In this document: positions 7,779 to 16,533 of the stretch, piece after piece
How positions within the stretch are numbered: the first letter of the stretch is position 1
Layout: every line of letters starts with the position of its first letter
Source: Candidatus Woesearchaeota archaeon
Lineage (GTDB): Archaea > Nanobdellota > Nanobdellia > Woesearchaeales > GCA-023898365
Length of the DNA stretch: 64,000 bases
Reading direction: 5' to 3'
NCBI GenBank assembly: GCA_023898365.1
Contig: CP060219.1
Location: 558,001 to 622,000, forward strand
Position numbers and translations under genes: made by a program
Notes under the pieces: generated by a model
The model's database searches: none
Told to the model about the DNA's origin: nothing
The model's input: only the letters and a program-made list of their open reading frames with translations

Positions 7779-8183
7779 TTACTTTTTCTTTGCTACCTTT
7801 CGTTTTGCTGGTTTTTTCTTGGTAACTGGTTTCTTAGCTGCTTTCTTTTTGACAGCTTTTTTCTTTACTGCTTTCTTTTTAACTGCTTTTTTCTTTACTG
7901 CCTTTTTTTTGACAGCTTTTTTCTTTACTGCTTTCTTTTTAACTGCCTTTTTTTTGACAGCTTTTTTCTTTACTGCTTTCTTTTTAACTGCCTTTTTTTT
8001 GACAGCTGTTTTTTTCTTAGCAGCAGTTTTCTTTGTTGCAACCATTTTTTTACCCTCTTGTTTCGGTTCTGAGGTGATTTTCTTAGAAGATTTTTTCTTC
8101 CTGAACTTTCTCACCGCCACAACGGCTCCTGCAACTGCAGCGCCGACCGCAACCGCTTCAGCAATTTTTTTTACTTTGCCCAT
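7779..8183 (-). CDS. Lysine/alanine repeat protein, histone H1-like, with hydrophobic N-terminus
   Basis: The protein has 134 residues. Residues 1-30 hold a hydrophobic stretch ('IAEAVAVGAAVAGAVVAV') flanked by lysines, and a short linker follows. From about 50 to 115 the sequence is a run of about eleven five-residue units of the type A-V-K-K-K, ending 'KKPAKRKVAKKK'. At the DNA level the units group into near-identical 45-bp blocks that alternate codons. Such tails bind DNA in histone H1-like proteins of bacteria and some archaea. The hydrophobic start could instead anchor it to the membrane, tethering DNA or another polyanion. An inner start at MVATKKTAAKKK (about 8043) would give a purely basic protein. 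The copy number of the repeat is likely to vary among strains. Confidence 0.7.
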   Translation of the reverse strand: MGKVKKIAEAVAVGAAVAGAVVAVRKFRKKKSSKKITSEPKQEGKKMVATKKTAAKKKTAVKKKAVKKKAVKKKAVKKKAVKKKAVKKKAVKKKAVKKKAVKKKAVKKKAVKKKAAKKPVTKKKPAKRKVAKKK

Positions 8184-8341
8184 CTATCAAAACACCTCGA
8201 TATGCATTCTTTCTTTTGATTATTTATAAAGATAACGATTTTTTTCTTCTCGCATCGCTTTTATTGAAGGGATTGGCATGCATTTTGCTCTTTTTTTTCA
8301 CTTCATAACATTTTTAATCATCATTTTTTTCCTTGTTCTTA

Positions 8342-9616
8342 ATGGCAAAAATCTTTTTACACACAAGCGGTTGTTCTTTTAATCATGCAGATTCCGAGAC
8401 GATCACTGGCATTCTCTTGCGTGCACATCACCAGTTTGTTGCTTCTGAAGATGAAGCTGAATTGGTCATTTTGAATTCTTGCACAGTAAAGAGCAATCCC
8501 GAACAACGTCTGCATGCAACGATGCGTCGACTTTCTCGTGAACGAAAAAAATTTATTGTTGCTGGTTGCGTTCCTCAAGCAGATTCCGCAAACAAACTAT
8601 TTTCTCACGTTCCGGTTCTTGGTGTTAATGCATTAGATAAAGTGGACGAACTGGTGAACCTTACTCTTGCAGAAAGCGAACAGGCATTTAACAAAGAACT
8701 TTTTCTCTCTTCCACGCAACAAGACATGCTTCGCTTTCCTTCATCTCGCCTTCATCCTTTTCGAGAAATCATTCCTCTTAACGCTGGTTGCCTTTCTTCT
8801 TGTTCCTATTGCAAAACAAAGGATGCGCGCGGCGATTTGTTTTCGTATGATCCTCGATTGATTCGTAATCGCTTTCGTCAAGCAATTAACGATGGCGCAA
8901 AAGAAATTTGGCTTACTTCTCAGGACACGGGCGCCTACGGTCTTGATCGTGAAACGAACATTGCACGTTTGCTTTCTCTTCTTTTAGAAAAAGAAGGGTC
9001 GTTTCGTGTTCGCCTTGGCATGACTAACCCAACTTACGTTCATCGTTTTCAAGATGAATTGATAAAAATATTTTCTCATCCTTCGTTGTTTAAATTTTTA
9101 CATATTCCTGTGCAATCGGGAAGCAACTCCGTTCTTCGTCGGATGAAGCGAGGCTATCGTGTTGAACAATTTGTTAACATCGTTAAGGCATTTCGTAAGG
9201 CTGACCCTTTGATCACTATCGCAACTGATATTATTTGCGGGTTTCCAGGTGAAACAGAAAAAGATTTTGATGAAACTCTCAAATTAATTGACAAGCTTGA
9301 AATTCCCGTGGTCAACATTTCAAAGTTTTATCTGCGACCAGGCACACAGGCAGAACACTTTGAGCAGCACAATTCAATCCTTATTAAAAAGCGTTCAACT
9401 GCTTTAGCTGCTTTGCATAAAAAAATTGCATTGCGATCGCAACAACCATGGAAGCAGTGGCAAGGATCCGTTCTAGTGTGCGAGAAAGGAAAAAATAACA
9501 CTCTTATTGCGCGCAATGATTGGTATAAACAAATTATTTTACAAGAAGGAATTCTTGGCACCTTTCAAGAAGTAAAAGTAAAAACTGTTTATCCGTTTGA
9601 TTTACGAACGTTTTGA
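8342..9616 (+). CDS. mtaB: tRNA (t6A37) methylthiotransferase, MtaB/CDKAL1 type
   Basis: This 424-residue radical SAM enzyme converts t6A37 to ms2t6A in tRNA. It has three parts: an N-terminal MTTase domain with cysteines in 'TSGCSFNHAD', 'LNSCTVKS' and 'VAGCVPQA'; a radical SAM core with 'CLSSCSYCKTKDARG' (CxxxCxxC); and a C-terminal TRAM-like domain from about residue 370. The archaeal/eukaryotic MtaB group fits best by length and by the short N-terminus, though MiaB is a close relative. I chose the ATG at 8342 over a TTG at 8333 because a TATA-like atttttaat about 30 bp upstream implies a leaderless mRNA. It acts after the KEOPS pathway to which Bud32 belongs. Confidence 0.9.
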   Translation: MAKIFLHTSGCSFNHADSETITGILLRAHHQFVASEDEAELVILNSCTVKSNPEQRLHATMRRLSRERKKFIVAGCVPQADSANKLFSHVPVLGVNALDKVDELVNLTLAESEQAFNKELFLSSTQQDMLRFPSSRLHPFREIIPLNAGCLSSCSYCKTKDARGDLFSYDPRLIRNRFRQAINDGAKEIWLTSQDTGAYGLDRETNIARLLSLLLEKEGSFRVRLGMTNPTYVHRFQDELIKIFSHPSLFKFLHIPVQSGSNSVLRRMKRGYRVEQFVNIVKAFRKADPLITIATDIICGFPGETEKDFDETLKLIDKLEIPVVNISKFYLRPGTQAEHFEQHNSILIKKRSTALAALHKKIALRSQQPWKQWQGSVLVCEKGKNNTLIARNDWYKQIILQEGILGTFQEVKVKTVYPFDLRTF

Positions 9617-9620
9617 TTTG

Positions 9621-9866
9621 CTACTGGTTCTTCACACAACAGACTTGTGATTTGATAATGCATCGCGCATCGCTAATTTCATATTGGCTGCCAAGAATTT
9701 GACAATCACTTCCTGCAGTACACGTACCCCCGTACCCTTCGCAGGTTGCTTTTGGCGGTTCTTTAAGATCTGCAAGTTTGTCGCCGATAACCATGCTTGT
9801 ATACATAAGAAGTAACGCCGCAATAACGAGCAGAATACTCTTTATTGCGATCCCTCTTGGCGTCAT
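9621..9866 (-). CDS. Small secreted or membrane-anchored Cys-rich protein
   Basis: This 81-residue protein has an N-terminal membrane helix ('AIKSILLVIAALLLMYTSMV') and an outside domain with six cysteines in 'CEGYGGTCTAGSDC' and 'CIIKSQVCCVKNQ', which probably form disulfides. Its start overlaps the end of the gene before it by 4 bp (ATGA), so it is the third gene of an operon behind the phosphohexomutase. No family is recognised. The layout resembles minor pilin-like or envelope proteins. Confidence 0.65.
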   Translation of the reverse strand: MTPRGIAIKSILLVIAALLLMYTSMVIGDKLADLKEPPKATCEGYGGTCTAGSDCQILGSQYEISDARCIIKSQVCCVKNQ

Positions 9867-10246
9867 GTTGTTGACACCTTCACTTGCAGAGTGATTTTTT
9901 CAGAAGAAGCGCTGCCTGAAAGAAAAATTTTTTCTTCGTATTCATCGTAAAGCTTTCTTTTGCTCGTAATGTCTGAAAAACTTAACGCGTTGATTTTCTC
10001 AACTGCTTGTTTGTAAACGTCATCAGGCAAGGTGGCTCTCTCGCTAGTAAGAAGCGCGATCAAGTCCGCTTTAACTTCACTAAACTCATTGCCTGAAGCT
10101 TCGAATGAGCGAAGAGTATCTGCAGAAGAGGCAGAAAACGCTTGTCCGCTCATATTTCCTTCTCTTGTGGTCACATTATTTAGTGCAACGAGCACTAAAA
10201 CGCTCGCAACGAGCACAATGACGACTGATTCCATTTTCGAACTCAT
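9863..10246 (-). CDS. Membrane-anchored protein, pilin-like N-terminus
   Basis: This 127-residue protein begins with a short basic start and a hydrophobic helix ('SVVIVLVASVLVLVALNNV'). A Ser/Ala-rich helical domain follows, and a beta-prone end ('SSEKITLQVKVSTT'). It overlaps both neighbours by 4 bp, so it is translated together with the phosphohexomutase and the small Cys-rich protein. It could be a minor pilin or an envelope protein. No family can be named with confidence. Confidence 0.65.
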   Translation of the reverse strand: MSSKMESVVIVLVASVLVLVALNNVTTREGNMSGQAFSASSADTLRSFEASGNEFSEVKADLIALLTSERATLPDDVYKQAVEKINALSFSDITSKRKLYDEYEEKIFLSGSASSEKITLQVKVSTT

Positions 10247-11580
10247 GAAGCAACCTGTTGTATTTTTTTAAGGAAGGCATCCACTGTTTTTTTATTTTTC
10301 CCTTCAATTGTTATACGAAGCAATTCTTCCGTGTTTGAAGCTCTGATATTAAACCAATACTCCTCAAAGAACAATGAGATGCCGTCAATGCGAAGAATTT
10401 GCTTTGCTTTCTTTGCAAATGCTGACTCGATGCGTTTGAGTGCTCGATCTTTATTTGCAACAACAATATTCGTTTCAGGAGCCATATATGATTCCTTTGC
10501 GAGAAGAAGATCCTCTGGTGTCACATTGGAAAGAAAGTGAATTGCGGCAAGTCCTGCTGCATCAGTAAACCCTAATTGTTTGAAATAGAAATGTCCTGAG
10601 CGTTCAGCACCAATATTTGCTTTTATTTTTTTCATAGATTCGTGCACTTTGCTTCTGCCTATGGCGCAGGTCACCAGAGTTCCTTTTTGCGGAAGATGAT
10701 TCTCAAGCACAAGGCTCATGTTGCAAGTCGACACAATTCGAGGTTGCTTGAGGTGTTTTGCGAGAACAAGTGCGATGATGCCACTTTCAATTTGATTTCC
10801 TCGTTTGTCAATAACAACCATTCTATCTGCATCCCCATCAAAGATGATACCAAAGTCAGCCTTATTTTTCTTGACTTCGTTTTCGAGTTGTTTTCTGTTT
10901 TTTGGCGGCAGCGGATCAGGGTCGTGCGCAGGAAAGGTGCCTAAACAAGTTCCATTAATCACTTTGCATCGTTTTGCAAGTTTGCGAAGAACTCTTGCTT
11001 CTGCTTGTCCAGACCCATTGCTCACATCGATAACAAGTGAATAGGGGAGCTTTTCTTTTATCTGTGAAGATAAAAAGGATTCATAGCGAGAGGAAACTTT
11101 TGTTTTAGTGACTGCCACTCGTTTACCTCGTTTTTTTGATAGCGTTGGCGAATTATCTTTCTCTAATGCGGCGAGAACTTCTCCAAGCCCATTGCCACTA
11201 TGCACATAAGATGAGTATTGATCAACGAATTTAAAGCCATTATACTCTCCTTGTAAGTGAGATGCAGTAATCATGACGCCGCCCGCATTAGTTTTTTTTG
11301 CTGCATATTTAACAAAGTAATAGAATTGAGGGGTTGAGACAATCCCTATGTCTTCAACATCCATGCCGCTGGCAAGAATTCCTTTCACAAAGTGTCGGTG
11401 TAGTCGTGGCGAGCTTAAGCGCCCATCTCGGCCAATGACTACGCTTTTCTTCTTGCTCGTTTTTTTGAAATAATCTCCACTTGCCTTTCCAAGCAGAAAA
11501 GAAAAATTATCGGTTAACACGTCGCTTTTTGCTCTAATATCGTACGCCTTGAAACTTGCTTTCTGTTCGCTGGTCAGCAT
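10243..11580 (-). CDS. manB: Phosphomannomutase/phosphoglucomutase
   Basis: This 445-residue alpha-D-phosphohexomutase interconverts hexose 1- and 6-phosphates and feeds GDP-mannose or UDP-glucose synthesis. The order of parts is right: start motif 'KAYDIRAKSDVL', phosphoserine loop 'MITASHLQGEYNGFK' with Ser107, metal loop 'FDGDADRMVVID' at about 245-255, sugar-binding 'GAERSGHFYF', and a C-terminal phosphate-binding domain. The usual Asn-Pro after 'TASH' is Leu-Gln here, a deviation in the active-site loop, but the serine and the metal aspartates are intact. It leads an operon of three overlapping genes. The glycan island later in the window would use its products. Confidence 0.88.
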   Translation of the reverse strand: MLTSEQKASFKAYDIRAKSDVLTDNFSFLLGKASGDYFKKTSKKKSVVIGRDGRLSSPRLHRHFVKGILASGMDVEDIGIVSTPQFYYFVKYAAKKTNAGGVMITASHLQGEYNGFKFVDQYSSYVHSGNGLGEVLAALEKDNSPTLSKKRGKRVAVTKTKVSSRYESFLSSQIKEKLPYSLVIDVSNGSGQAEARVLRKLAKRCKVINGTCLGTFPAHDPDPLPPKNRKQLENEVKKNKADFGIIFDGDADRMVVIDKRGNQIESGIIALVLAKHLKQPRIVSTCNMSLVLENHLPQKGTLVTCAIGRSKVHESMKKIKANIGAERSGHFYFKQLGFTDAAGLAAIHFLSNVTPEDLLLAKESYMAPETNIVVANKDRALKRIESAFAKKAKQILRIDGISLFFEEYWFNIRASNTEELLRITIEGKNKKTVDAFLKKIQQVAS

Positions 11581-11668
11581 CGGAATTATCTTTCTTTTCT
11601 AAGGTACTTAAATCTTTTGTTCTTACAAAAGAGGAGTTTTTTTAAATTTGCCACCATTGTCGGAGATT

Positions 11669-13525
11669 ATGTTCTTTCCTTTCGACAAATTACGTCCCTA
11701 TCAAGAAGAAATGATAGAAGTTATTGATGAGGCTATCCGTCTCGGTCAAGACGCCATTATTCATGCACCAACAGGACTGGGAAAGACTGCTGCTTCTCTT
11801 GCGCCTTGCATTACCTATGCGAAAGAACACAACAAAACAGTTTTCTTTCTCACGTCAAGACACACGCAGCACCGCATTGCGTTTGAAACGATTGAAGCAC
11901 TCAAAAAGAAACACGATATAGATTTGATCACCACCACAATTGTGGGCAAAAAAAATCTTTGTTTGCAGGATGGCATTACCAATCTGCCCGCATCAGAATT
12001 TCTTCATTATTGCAAAACTCTTTGTGAACATAAACAATGTCCATATTTCGAACGCATGAAAGGATCGAACTCTCTTTCTACGGCTGCAAATGACGCTCTG
12101 GCAAAGCTGCGACTCCTGCCTCGCACAGATACGCAAGCGTTTTTGGATGTTGGTCGCGCCTTTCAACTTTGTCCCTACGAACTATCGATCGTGTATGCGA
12201 GAAAAGCTCATGTTATTATCGCAGACTATTATTATGTGTTTCATCCACGCATTCAAGAAAACTTCTTTGCTCGCATCAACAAAGAGTTAGAGGATGCCAT
12301 CCTGATTATTGATGAAGGCCATAACTTGCCTGATCGTATTAAAGATCTTGCTTCTGTTCAGCTCACCTCACAAATGGTTTCGCGAGCAATTAAAGAAGCA
12401 AAAAAATATCGTTTTGATGAACTTGATCGTTATTTGCTTGCAATTGAAGGATTTTTTACAAAAAAAGCGCGACTTGTTGAAGAAGAATCGTTTGTTTCTC
12501 AAGAAGAGTTTTCTGCAGTTATTTCTCAGTTAGGTGATTATGAAGAATTTGTTTCTTTGCTTGATAAGCGAGCAGACATTGTTCGTGAAGAGCAGCGCAT
12601 TTCCTATTTGGGTTCGCTTGCAAACTTTCTTGATGAATGGCTTGGTGAAGACGCAGGCTTTGCTCGCATCCTCTCAAAAGAATCTTCCGCTCAAGGTCCT
12701 ACGTATGTACTTCGCTATGCATGTCTTGATCCTTCATTAATTGGAAAAAAAGTTATTGGACAAGTGAGAACAGCTATTTTGATGAGTGGTACGCTTGAAC
12801 CAACAAAGATGTATGAGCGATTGCTTGGTTTTGAATCTCCTCTGCATCGTGTGTTTCCTTCGCCGTTTCTCGCGTCGCACCGATTATCGCTTGTTGTGCC
12901 AAAAACATCAACGAAGTTTACCTCAAGAAGTGATCAGCAATACAGTGATATAGCAAAAGAACTAACTAAACTTTGCGAAGTCATTCAAGGCAATGTGGCC
13001 ATATTTTTTCCTTCCTATGCTCTTTTGAAACAAGTAGCATCGCATTTTTCTCATGCAACTTCAAAAACGGTCTTTGAAGAGCACCAACAATTAACTACTC
13101 CTGAAAAGAACGATCTTCTTGAACGATTTAAATCGTATAAAGATGTTGGCGCTGTGCTTCTTGGCGTTATTGGAGGAAACTTCTCTGAAGGAATTGATTT
13201 GCCAGGAAATTTTCTTAATGGGGTGATTATTGTCGGTCTTCCTCTTGGCAAACCAACGTTTGAAACAAAGGCATTAATAGAATATTATAATAAGCGATTC
13301 AAGAAAGGATGGGATTACGGCTATGTTTTACCGGCCTTTAACAAGGCAATGCAGTCGGCAGGTCGGTGTATTCGGTCAACAACAGATCGGGGCGTTATTA
13401 TTTTTCTTGACGAACGGTATGAGTGGACAAGATATTATGAACTCTTCCCAAAAACCTGGAAAGTGCGTATTGCTCCTGACTACGAACAATTGATCCGTGA
13501 TTTTTTTGCAAGCCATAAAGCATAA
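11669..13525 (+). CDS. xpd: XPD/Rad3-type superfamily 2 DNA helicase with Fe-S cluster
   Basis: This protein of about 618 residues is an ATP-driven 5'-3' DNA helicase. Walker A is 'HAPTGLGKTAAS' (33-44). Four cysteines for a 4Fe-4S cluster lie near residues 98, 115, 119 and 124 ('KNLC...YCKTLCEHKQC'). Walker B is 'IIDEGHNLPD', and motif VI is 'QSAGRCIRSTTDRG' near the end. I chose the ATG at 11669 because tttttaaattt about 25 bp upstream looks like the TATA box of a leaderless mRNA; an upstream TTG at 11648 would add seven residues. In archaea XPD is linked to DNA repair. It is divergent from manB and followed closely by pop5. Confidence 0.9.
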   Translation: MFFPFDKLRPYQEEMIEVIDEAIRLGQDAIIHAPTGLGKTAASLAPCITYAKEHNKTVFFLTSRHTQHRIAFETIEALKKKHDIDLITTTIVGKKNLCLQDGITNLPASEFLHYCKTLCEHKQCPYFERMKGSNSLSTAANDALAKLRLLPRTDTQAFLDVGRAFQLCPYELSIVYARKAHVIIADYYYVFHPRIQENFFARINKELEDAILIIDEGHNLPDRIKDLASVQLTSQMVSRAIKEAKKYRFDELDRYLLAIEGFFTKKARLVEEESFVSQEEFSAVISQLGDYEEFVSLLDKRADIVREEQRISYLGSLANFLDEWLGEDAGFARILSKESSAQGPTYVLRYACLDPSLIGKKVIGQVRTAILMSGTLEPTKMYERLLGFESPLHRVFPSPFLASHRLSLVVPKTSTKFTSRSDQQYSDIAKELTKLCEVIQGNVAIFFPSYALLKQVASHFSHATSKTVFEEHQQLTTPEKNDLLERFKSYKDVGAVLLGVIGGNFSEGIDLPGNFLNGVIIVGLPLGKPTFETKALIEYYNKRFKKGWDYGYVLPAFNKAMQSAGRCIRSTTDRGVIIFLDERYEWTRYYELFPKTWKVRIAPDYEQLIRDFFASHKA

Positions 13526-13550
13526 AAAGGCGAGCGTGTTAGAGAAGAAG

Positions 13551-13910
13551 ATGGAGCAGCGCATCAAACATCTGCGGCCAAGTCTGCAGGAAAAACGAAG
13601 ATATCTCGTTTATGAAGTGCTTAGTGATGCCCCTGTTCAAAATTATGGTGTGCTCATCGCAAAAGAAATTGAATCTTTTTTGGGCGTTTTTGGAAGTGCA
13701 AAAGCCCATCTTGTTTCTTTAAAGACGTATCCTCCAAACAAAGGGATGCTTCGCATGTCTCGTAAATCAGTAGATCCGGTGAAATTAGGCCTTGGTTTAA
13801 TCGCCGTTCTCAATTCGACGCCAGTCTCCATTCGCACCATATTAGTGAGTGGCACAATAAAAAAAGCCCAACAAAAGGCAAGTCTTGAAAAAGGAAATAT
13901 TCATAAATGA
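13551..13910 (+). CDS. rnp2: RNase P protein Pop5
   Basis: This protein of about 119 residues matches archaeal Pop5/Rnp2, a subunit of the RNase P complex that trims the 5' ends of tRNA precursors. The typical start 'LRPSLQEKRRYLVYEVLSD' is followed by a ferredoxin-like fold that ends in 'SIRTILVSGTIKKAQQK'. An in-frame GTG at 13536, behind AAGGCGAG, is an alternative start that adds five residues. It lies just after xpd and before psmA, in the archaeal block of RNA-processing and proteasome genes. Confidence 0.85.
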   Translation: MEQRIKHLRPSLQEKRRYLVYEVLSDAPVQNYGVLIAKEIESFLGVFGSAKAHLVSLKTYPPNKGMLRMSRKSVDPVKLGLGLIAVLNSTPVSIRTILVSGTIKKAQQKASLEKGNIHK

Positions 13911-13963
13911 CTGCCCTTTTACCACTAGAATAAGTTTTCGTGAAGATCTTGAGGTAGATATCT

Positions 13964-14677
13964 ATGCAACCAGTGCAACACCAAATGATGGGATATGACC
14001 GGGCAATCACTATGTTTAGTCCGGATGGTCGTTTATTACAAGTCGAATATGCAAGAAAAACAGTTCGCTTAGGAAGTTCTGCTATTGGCATGGTCTGTAA
14101 GGATGGCGTCCTCTTGGTTACTGACAAGCGTGTTGTTGACAAGTTAGTTGTCGCTGACGAAGTCGAGAAAATCTGGGTGGTCGATGAACATATCATTGCG
14201 ACAGCAGCAGGAATCCTTGCCGATGCCCGTGTGCTTATTGAGCGAGCGCAGATGCGTTCTCAACAGCATTTCATGACGTACAACTCCCAAGTTGATCTTA
14301 TTACTATTGTTAAAGACATTTGTAATTTAAAGCAGTATTGCACCCAATCAGGCGGTCTTCGTCCTTTTGGCATTTCTCTTCTTCTTGCTGGAAAGGATCA
14401 AACCGGTCTAAAGCTCTTCGAAACTGATCCAACAGGTTCGTATACGCCGTATCTTGCTACAGCAATTGGCGAAGCAGAAACTGAGATTCAAGAAATTCTT
14501 TCAAAAGAATATTCTCAGAGTCTCTCTGTTGAAGATGGTTTGAAGCTTGCAGTGAAAAGTTTAAAGAAAGTCCTTGGAAGCGATTTTGCTCTTTCTCGCG
14601 TTGATGCAAGTTACATCACTGTCGATGGAACGGTAAAGAAGTTCTCAAACGCTGAATTAAACAAGATCGCAAAGTAA
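13964..14677 (+). CDS. psmA: Proteasome subunit alpha
   Basis: This 237-residue alpha subunit forms the outer rings and gate of the 20S proteasome. The alpha-type N-terminal signature is complete: 'MMGYDRAITMFSPDGRLLQ' followed by 'VEYARKTVRLGSSAIG'. No catalytic threonine is expected. The next gene, SBDS, is its usual neighbour in archaea, where psmA, the SBDS gene and RNA-processing genes often form one block. Confidence 0.97.
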   Translation: MQPVQHQMMGYDRAITMFSPDGRLLQVEYARKTVRLGSSAIGMVCKDGVLLVTDKRVVDKLVVADEVEKIWVVDEHIIATAAGILADARVLIERAQMRSQQHFMTYNSQVDLITIVKDICNLKQYCTQSGGLRPFGISLLLAGKDQTGLKLFETDPTGSYTPYLATAIGEAETEIQEILSKEYSQSLSVEDGLKLAVKSLKKVLGSDFALSRVDASYITVDGTVKKFSNAELNKIAK

Positions 14678-14740
14678 CTCTTGTATCTTGCAGGGACAAC
14701 TATATAAACAAGCTCCTCTTAATTAGGTATAGGTGATACC

Positions 14741-15454
14741 ATGAAGCCCGCAAGAATATATTCTGAAGAAAAATTCCATGTAAACATGGCCAAATTGAGA
14801 AAAGGCGGTCGCAATTTTGAGATTGTTGTCGATCCCGATCTTGCCGTCCAATACAAAGAAGGTGAACTTATTGATTTAGCTGAAGTGGTTAAGGCGCAAG
14901 ATATCTTTTTCGATGCTAAAGAAGGCGAACTTGCTTCAGAACAGGATCTTAAGAGCTTGTTTGGCACAACTGATCCGCTTGCCATTGCCAAAGTTATCAT
15001 CTCCGAAGGAGAAATCCAACTGACTGCCGCCTATCGAGAGAAACTCCGTCAAGCAAAGCGTAATCGAATCATTGACATTATTCATAGAAATGCAATTGAT
15101 CCAAAGAATGGCACTCCTCACCCTAAAACAAGAATCGAAGCAGCATTTGACGAAACCAAAGTGAAAGTTGATGAGTTTAGACGCGCCGAAGATCAAGTCA
15201 ATCGCATTGTTGATCAACTCATGGTGGTGCTTCCTATCAAATTTGCAAAAAAGGTTTTTGATGTGCGTGTTCCTCCTGCGTACGCAAGTCGTATTCGGCA
15301 TATTCTTGAGCGATATGCAACTATTAAGAAAGATATGTGGCTCTCTGATGGTTCTGCAACGTTTCTTTGTGAGCTACCTGCAGGACTCCAAGGTGAGTTT
15401 ATTGACGCCGTCAATGCTGGCACGAAAGGAACAGCGGACTTTACTTTGCAGTGA
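14741..15454 (+). CDS. sdo1: Ribosome maturation protein SBDS
   Basis: This 237-residue archaeal SBDS homologue is involved in late maturation of the large ribosomal subunit. The N-terminal FYSH domain runs from 'KFHVNMAKLRKGGRNFEIVV' to 'LFGTTDPLAIAKVII'. A helical middle domain follows ('REKLRQAKRNRIIDIIHRNA'), then a C-terminal ferredoxin-like domain. A TATA box (actatataaac, about 14698-14708) lies about 35 bp before the ATG, so the gene has a promoter separate from psmA. The next gene overlaps its stop. Confidence 0.95.
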   Translation: MKPARIYSEEKFHVNMAKLRKGGRNFEIVVDPDLAVQYKEGELIDLAEVVKAQDIFFDAKEGELASEQDLKSLFGTTDPLAIAKVIISEGEIQLTAAYREKLRQAKRNRIIDIIHRNAIDPKNGTPHPKTRIEAAFDETKVKVDEFRRAEDQVNRIVDQLMVVLPIKFAKKVFDVRVPPAYASRIRHILERYATIKKDMWLSDGSATFLCELPAGLQGEFIDAVNAGTKGTADFTLQ

Positions 15455-16500
15455 GTATGGACTCGCACTATCTTTCCGCATTGGCTCACGTGTTTCGTGT
15501 TGCTATTAACAAGCTTCGTTTTGTTAATCCTTTGAATGCTGGCGAAGAAAAAAAACAATTCTTTTCAAGCACCACGTACAATCCTCAGTTTGTGTATCCT
15601 CCCTTAACGTATCATCGTGAACGCATCGACAAAGAGCTTGCATTGCTCGAATCCTATGAGGGGTTTGAGAAAGATATTCTTCAAGCATTTGTCAAGCGCG
15701 CACGCGTGCATCTTTCTTTAAAGGATGCTGTTGGCACTGAAAATTTTTCTCAGATTTCAAAAGACGTTTTTGGCGATGTCGATCCAAAAATTATTCCACT
15801 TGCGCAAGAGTTGGCTCGAAGGAGTGTTGTGTGTGAAGAAAAAACGCTCAAGGCATCTCATGTTCGTGTACTTTTTGATGCGCATCTTCCTGCTGATTGG
15901 AAAGCAACACTTTCTTTTCGCACTTCAGCAAAGATTGTGCTCAGTCAAGAACAGTGTCAGCTCATCATTGATCCTGAAGCGTTGTTTAGCGAACACGATG
16001 TTGAACGGTTGCTCGTTCATGAAGTTGGTGCGCATATTAGTAGAGGTCTCCGGCATGCAGATCTTTCTCCAAAATTTTTACAATATTTATTTCTTGATTA
16101 TTCAGAAACAGAAGAAGGGCTTGCAGTTTATTTAGAAGAACTTGAAGGGGTGCAAGATCCGTGGCAGCAAAAAATTTATGCACTACGCTTTCTAGGCACT
16201 GTCTTTGCGGAAACCCATTCGTTTCGAGAAACCTACGACTATCTGCTTTCCTTTGGTATTGATGTTGACGAAGCTTATCGGTTGACGCAACGACTCAAAC
16301 GAGGATTGATTGATACAGCAAAACCAGGCGCGTTTTATCGAGAAAAAATATATTTGCAGGGGAGTCTTGCTGTAAAAGCGTATGTTGCCTCAACTCCTGA
16401 TCCTCACGCCACGGTAAAGTTTTTGCTTGCGGGAAAATTCGGTCTTGCCGATATTCCTTTGCTGGAGTCTTACGCAAAGAATAACAATTTTTATAAATGA
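15451..16500 (+). CDS. DUF1704/MATCAP-type zinc carboxypeptidase-like protein
   Basis: The protein has about 349 residues. The core 'LLVHEVGAHISRGLRHAD' contains HExxxH, and about 30 residues later comes 'ETEEGLAVYLEEL'. This is the motif pair of the DUF1704 or 'QEGLA' group, whose animal members (MATCAP/TMCP) remove C-terminal tyrosine from tubulin. Archaeal substrates are unknown. The N-terminal 100 residues are helical. The GTG at 15451 overlaps the SBDS stop by 4 bp, and an ATG at 15457 is an alternative. Coupling to SBDS may mean a role in protein turnover or ribosome quality, but that is inference. Confidence 0.8.
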   Translation: MSMDSHYLSALAHVFRVAINKLRFVNPLNAGEEKKQFFSSTTYNPQFVYPPLTYHRERIDKELALLESYEGFEKDILQAFVKRARVHLSLKDAVGTENFSQISKDVFGDVDPKIIPLAQELARRSVVCEEKTLKASHVRVLFDAHLPADWKATLSFRTSAKIVLSQEQCQLIIDPEALFSEHDVERLLVHEVGAHISRGLRHADLSPKFLQYLFLDYSETEEGLAVYLEELEGVQDPWQQKIYALRFLGTVFAETHSFRETYDYLLSFGIDVDEAYRLTQRLKRGLIDTAKPGAFYREKIYLQGSLAVKAYVASTPDPHATVKFLLAGKFGLADIPLLESYAKNNNFYK

Positions 16501-16533
16501 TCTTAGCTCAAGCAAACAGGTGAGTGTGGGAGA

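Noticed and set aside
7840..8010. Tandem 45-bp repeats considered as a CRISPR array
   Set aside because: There are no unique spacers; the repeats are back to back and in frame with the lysine-repeat protein.
7768..8229. 153-residue Phe-rich frame on the plus strand
   Set aside because: It is the mirror of the AAG/AAA lysine repeats of the minus-strand gene; TTT/TTC codons give an artificial Phe-Leu-Ala repeat.
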